Assembly (NCBI GenBank): GCA_022576105.1 | Contig: JACZRM010000129.1 | Span: 1 to 5,619, forward strand | DNA: 5,619 nt | Source of the DNA: Chloroflexota bacterium | Lineage (GTDB): Bacteria > Chloroflexota > Dehalococcoidia > UBA3495 | Direction: 5' to 3' | Shown here: piece after piece, positions 4,688 through 5,619 of the stretch | How positions within the stretch are numbered: the first letter of the stretch is position 1 | How the letters are laid out: each line of letters begins with the position of its first letter | The notes under the pieces: model-generated | The model's database searches: none | What the model saw: the letters and a program-made list of their open reading frames with translations, nothing else | What the model was told of the DNA's origin: nothing | Position numbers and translations under genes: made by a program

Positions 4688-5496
4688 ACGGCAATAAAGT
4701 AGGCGGTAACAAAGTGCCCACGGCGCTGACCATCGCCGGGTCCGATTCCGGGGCTGGCGCTGGCATCCAGGCCGACCTGAAGACCTTCGCGGCCCTGGGC
4801 GTCTACGGCACATCAGCTCTGACCGCCATCACCGCCCAGAATACGGTGGGCGTCACCGCCGTGCATGAAATACCCACCGAAGTCATCGCCGCTCAGATCG
4901 AGGCGGTGATCAGCGACATCGGCGCCGACGCGGTCAAAACCGGCATGCTGTCCAGCAGCGCCATCGTGGAATTGGTGGCGCAAGAACTGAAGCGTCACGG
5001 CGTGGAGCGGCTGGTGGTGGACCCGGTGATGATCGCCAAGAGCGGCTACTCGCTGCTGCAACCAGAGGCGGTGGAGGCTCTGCGCAGCAAGCTGCTGCCC
5101 CTGGCGGCGGTGGTCACGCCCAACATCCCCGAGGCCGAAGTCCTCACCGGCCTGACTATCAACTCTCTGGATGACATGCGCCGTGCCGCCGAGCTAATCG
5201 TGGGCATGGGCGCGCGCAGTGTGGTGGTCAAGGGCGGGCACCTGGCCGGTCCGGCCACCGACCTGTTCTACGATGGATCGCAGTTCAAGGAGTTCACCGC
5301 CCCGCGCATCGACACCGTCAACACCCACGGCACCGGCTGCACCTTTGCCTCGGCGGTGGCGGCGGGACTGGCCTGCGACATGAGCGTCTTCGATGCGGTG
5401 GCCCAGGCCAAGGAATACGTCACCGAGGCCATCCTCCGTTCCTTCCCCATCGGCCAGGGCCACGGCCCCCTGAACCACTTTTACAAGCTGTGGTGA
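4675..5496 (+). CDS. thiD: Hydroxymethylpyrimidine / phosphomethylpyrimidine kinase ThiD
   Basis: ThiD phosphorylates HMP to HMP-P and then to HMP-PP, the pyrimidine substrate for thiamin phosphate synthase. The 273-residue protein has the full set of ribokinase-fold ThiD motifs: [20 protein letters not shown] (18-37), the TAITAQNT segment (50-57), DPVM (116-119), TPN (148-150), KGGH (186-189), [10 protein letters not shown] (218-227) with the anion hole and Cys222, and the C-terminal GHGPLNHF typical of ThiD. The GTG at 4675 has GAGGTG (4665-4670) 4 bases upstream and overlaps tenA, which implies coupling. A second GTG at 4714, with AGGCGGT 6 bases upstream, would start exactly at the family's usual N-terminus ([10 protein letters not shown]), so the first 13 residues are optional. 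It is a single-domain protein without a ThiE or ThiN fusion. Confidence 0.96.
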   Translation: MAPVDGNKVGGNKVPTALTIAGSDSGAGAGIQADLKTFAALGVYGTSALTAITAQNTVGVTAVHEIPTEVIAAQIEAVISDIGADAVKTGMLSSSAIVELVAQELKRHGVERLVVDPVMIAKSGYSLLQPEAVEALRSKLLPLAAVVTPNIPEAEVLTGLTINSLDDMRRAAELIVGMGARSVVVKGGHLAGPATDLFYDGSQFKEFTAPRIDTVNTHGTGCTFASAVAAGLACDMSVFDAVAQAKEYVTEAILRSFPIGQGHGPLNHFYKLW

Positions 5497-5571
5497 GAAC
5501 GCAGGAATCACCAATCCCTCGGCAGTAGAGTGCAGTGCCTTAGACCTTTCTCGTGCGTGTCCCTGGCCATT

Positions 5572-5580
5572 TGCTATAAT
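5572..5580 (+). promoter_or_regulatory. Possible extended -10 promoter for a gene beyond the right edge
   Basis: TGCTATAAT combines a perfect TATAAT (5575-5580) with the TGn extension that can replace a good -35 box. No convincing -35 lies 16-18 bases upstream. Transcription would start near 5587. The rest of 5497-5571 shows no gene, and I found no clear terminator for the thi operon there, only a 4-bp stem (5521-5524 with 5536-5539). Confidence 0.5.
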
Positions 5581-5600
5581 GGCTTCGTCTGCATATAGAT

Positions 5601-5619
5601 GAGGGAGGGGACTAAATTG
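5601..5619 (+). promoter_or_regulatory. Probable ribosome-binding site and possible TTG start at the right edge
   Basis: GAGGGAGGGG (5601-5610) is a purine-rich Shine-Dalgarno-like sequence, and the TTG at 5617-5619 lies 6 bases after it at a usable distance. Together with the TATAAT upstream this suggests that a plus-strand gene begins here with a leader of about 30 nt. The coding sequence itself is outside the window, so this cannot be confirmed. Confidence 0.35.

Noticed and set aside
5521..5560. Terminator after thiD
   Set aside because: Only a 4-bp stem (GGCA/TGCC) can be drawn and no U-tract follows.

Overview
This window holds a TPP-riboswitch-controlled operon for salvage of the thiamin pyrimidine, transcribed to the right. 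It diverges from a ribosomal-protein operon that leaves the window on the left. The organism is a bacterium of moderately high GC, and I lean towards Chloroflexota, of the Dehalococcoidia or a related class. Two things suggest this: the S12 protein carries an insert of about 14 residues between PAL and CPQRRGVC, and the window contains a palindromic repeat of the TTCGACAAGC / GAGCCTGCCGAAG type. Both clues rest on memory of those families, so the taxonomy is tentative.

Layout. Bases 1-164 (minus strand) encode the first 54 codons of rpsL (ribosomal protein S12). Bases 165-300 form a divergent promoter region in which the two -35 hexamers are mirror images only 3 bp apart. A TPP (THI-box) riboswitch follows at 301-405, then a strong intrinsic terminator at about 429-465. 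Six plus-strand genes follow: ABC ATPase (thiZ-like, 539-1369), ABC permease (thiX-like, 1366-2286), lipoprotein substrate-binding protein of the NMT1/THI5 family (thiY-like, 2394-3560), a small GYD-domain protein (3649-4008), a cysteine-free TenA (4025-4687) and ThiD (4675-5496). The last 120 bases carry a likely extended -10 promoter and a purine-rich ribosome-binding site for a gene beyond the right edge.

How the genes work together. When TPP is scarce, the riboswitch should let transcription pass the terminator. ThiXYZ would import a thiamin pyrimidine breakdown product, in the known system N-formyl-4-amino-5-aminomethyl-2-methylpyrimidine (FAMP). TenA would then release HMP, and ThiD would phosphorylate HMP to HMP-P and HMP-PP. 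No deformylase gene (YlmB type) is in the window. The TenA has no cysteine at all, so it belongs with the TenA_E type, whose plant members hydrolyse the N-formyl compound. This suggests a compact pathway in which one TenA_E protein may do both hydrolytic steps. The GYD-domain protein between the transporter and TenA is the unexplained member.

Most unusual points: the abutting divergent promoters, a plausible antiterminator helix that reuses the aptamer's 3' strand, an interspersed repeat translated in frame ahead of the ThiY signal peptide, an intercistronic hairpin directly before a ThiY ribosome-binding site, the TenA_E replacement of the usual Cys enzyme, and the GYD gene inside a thiamin operon.
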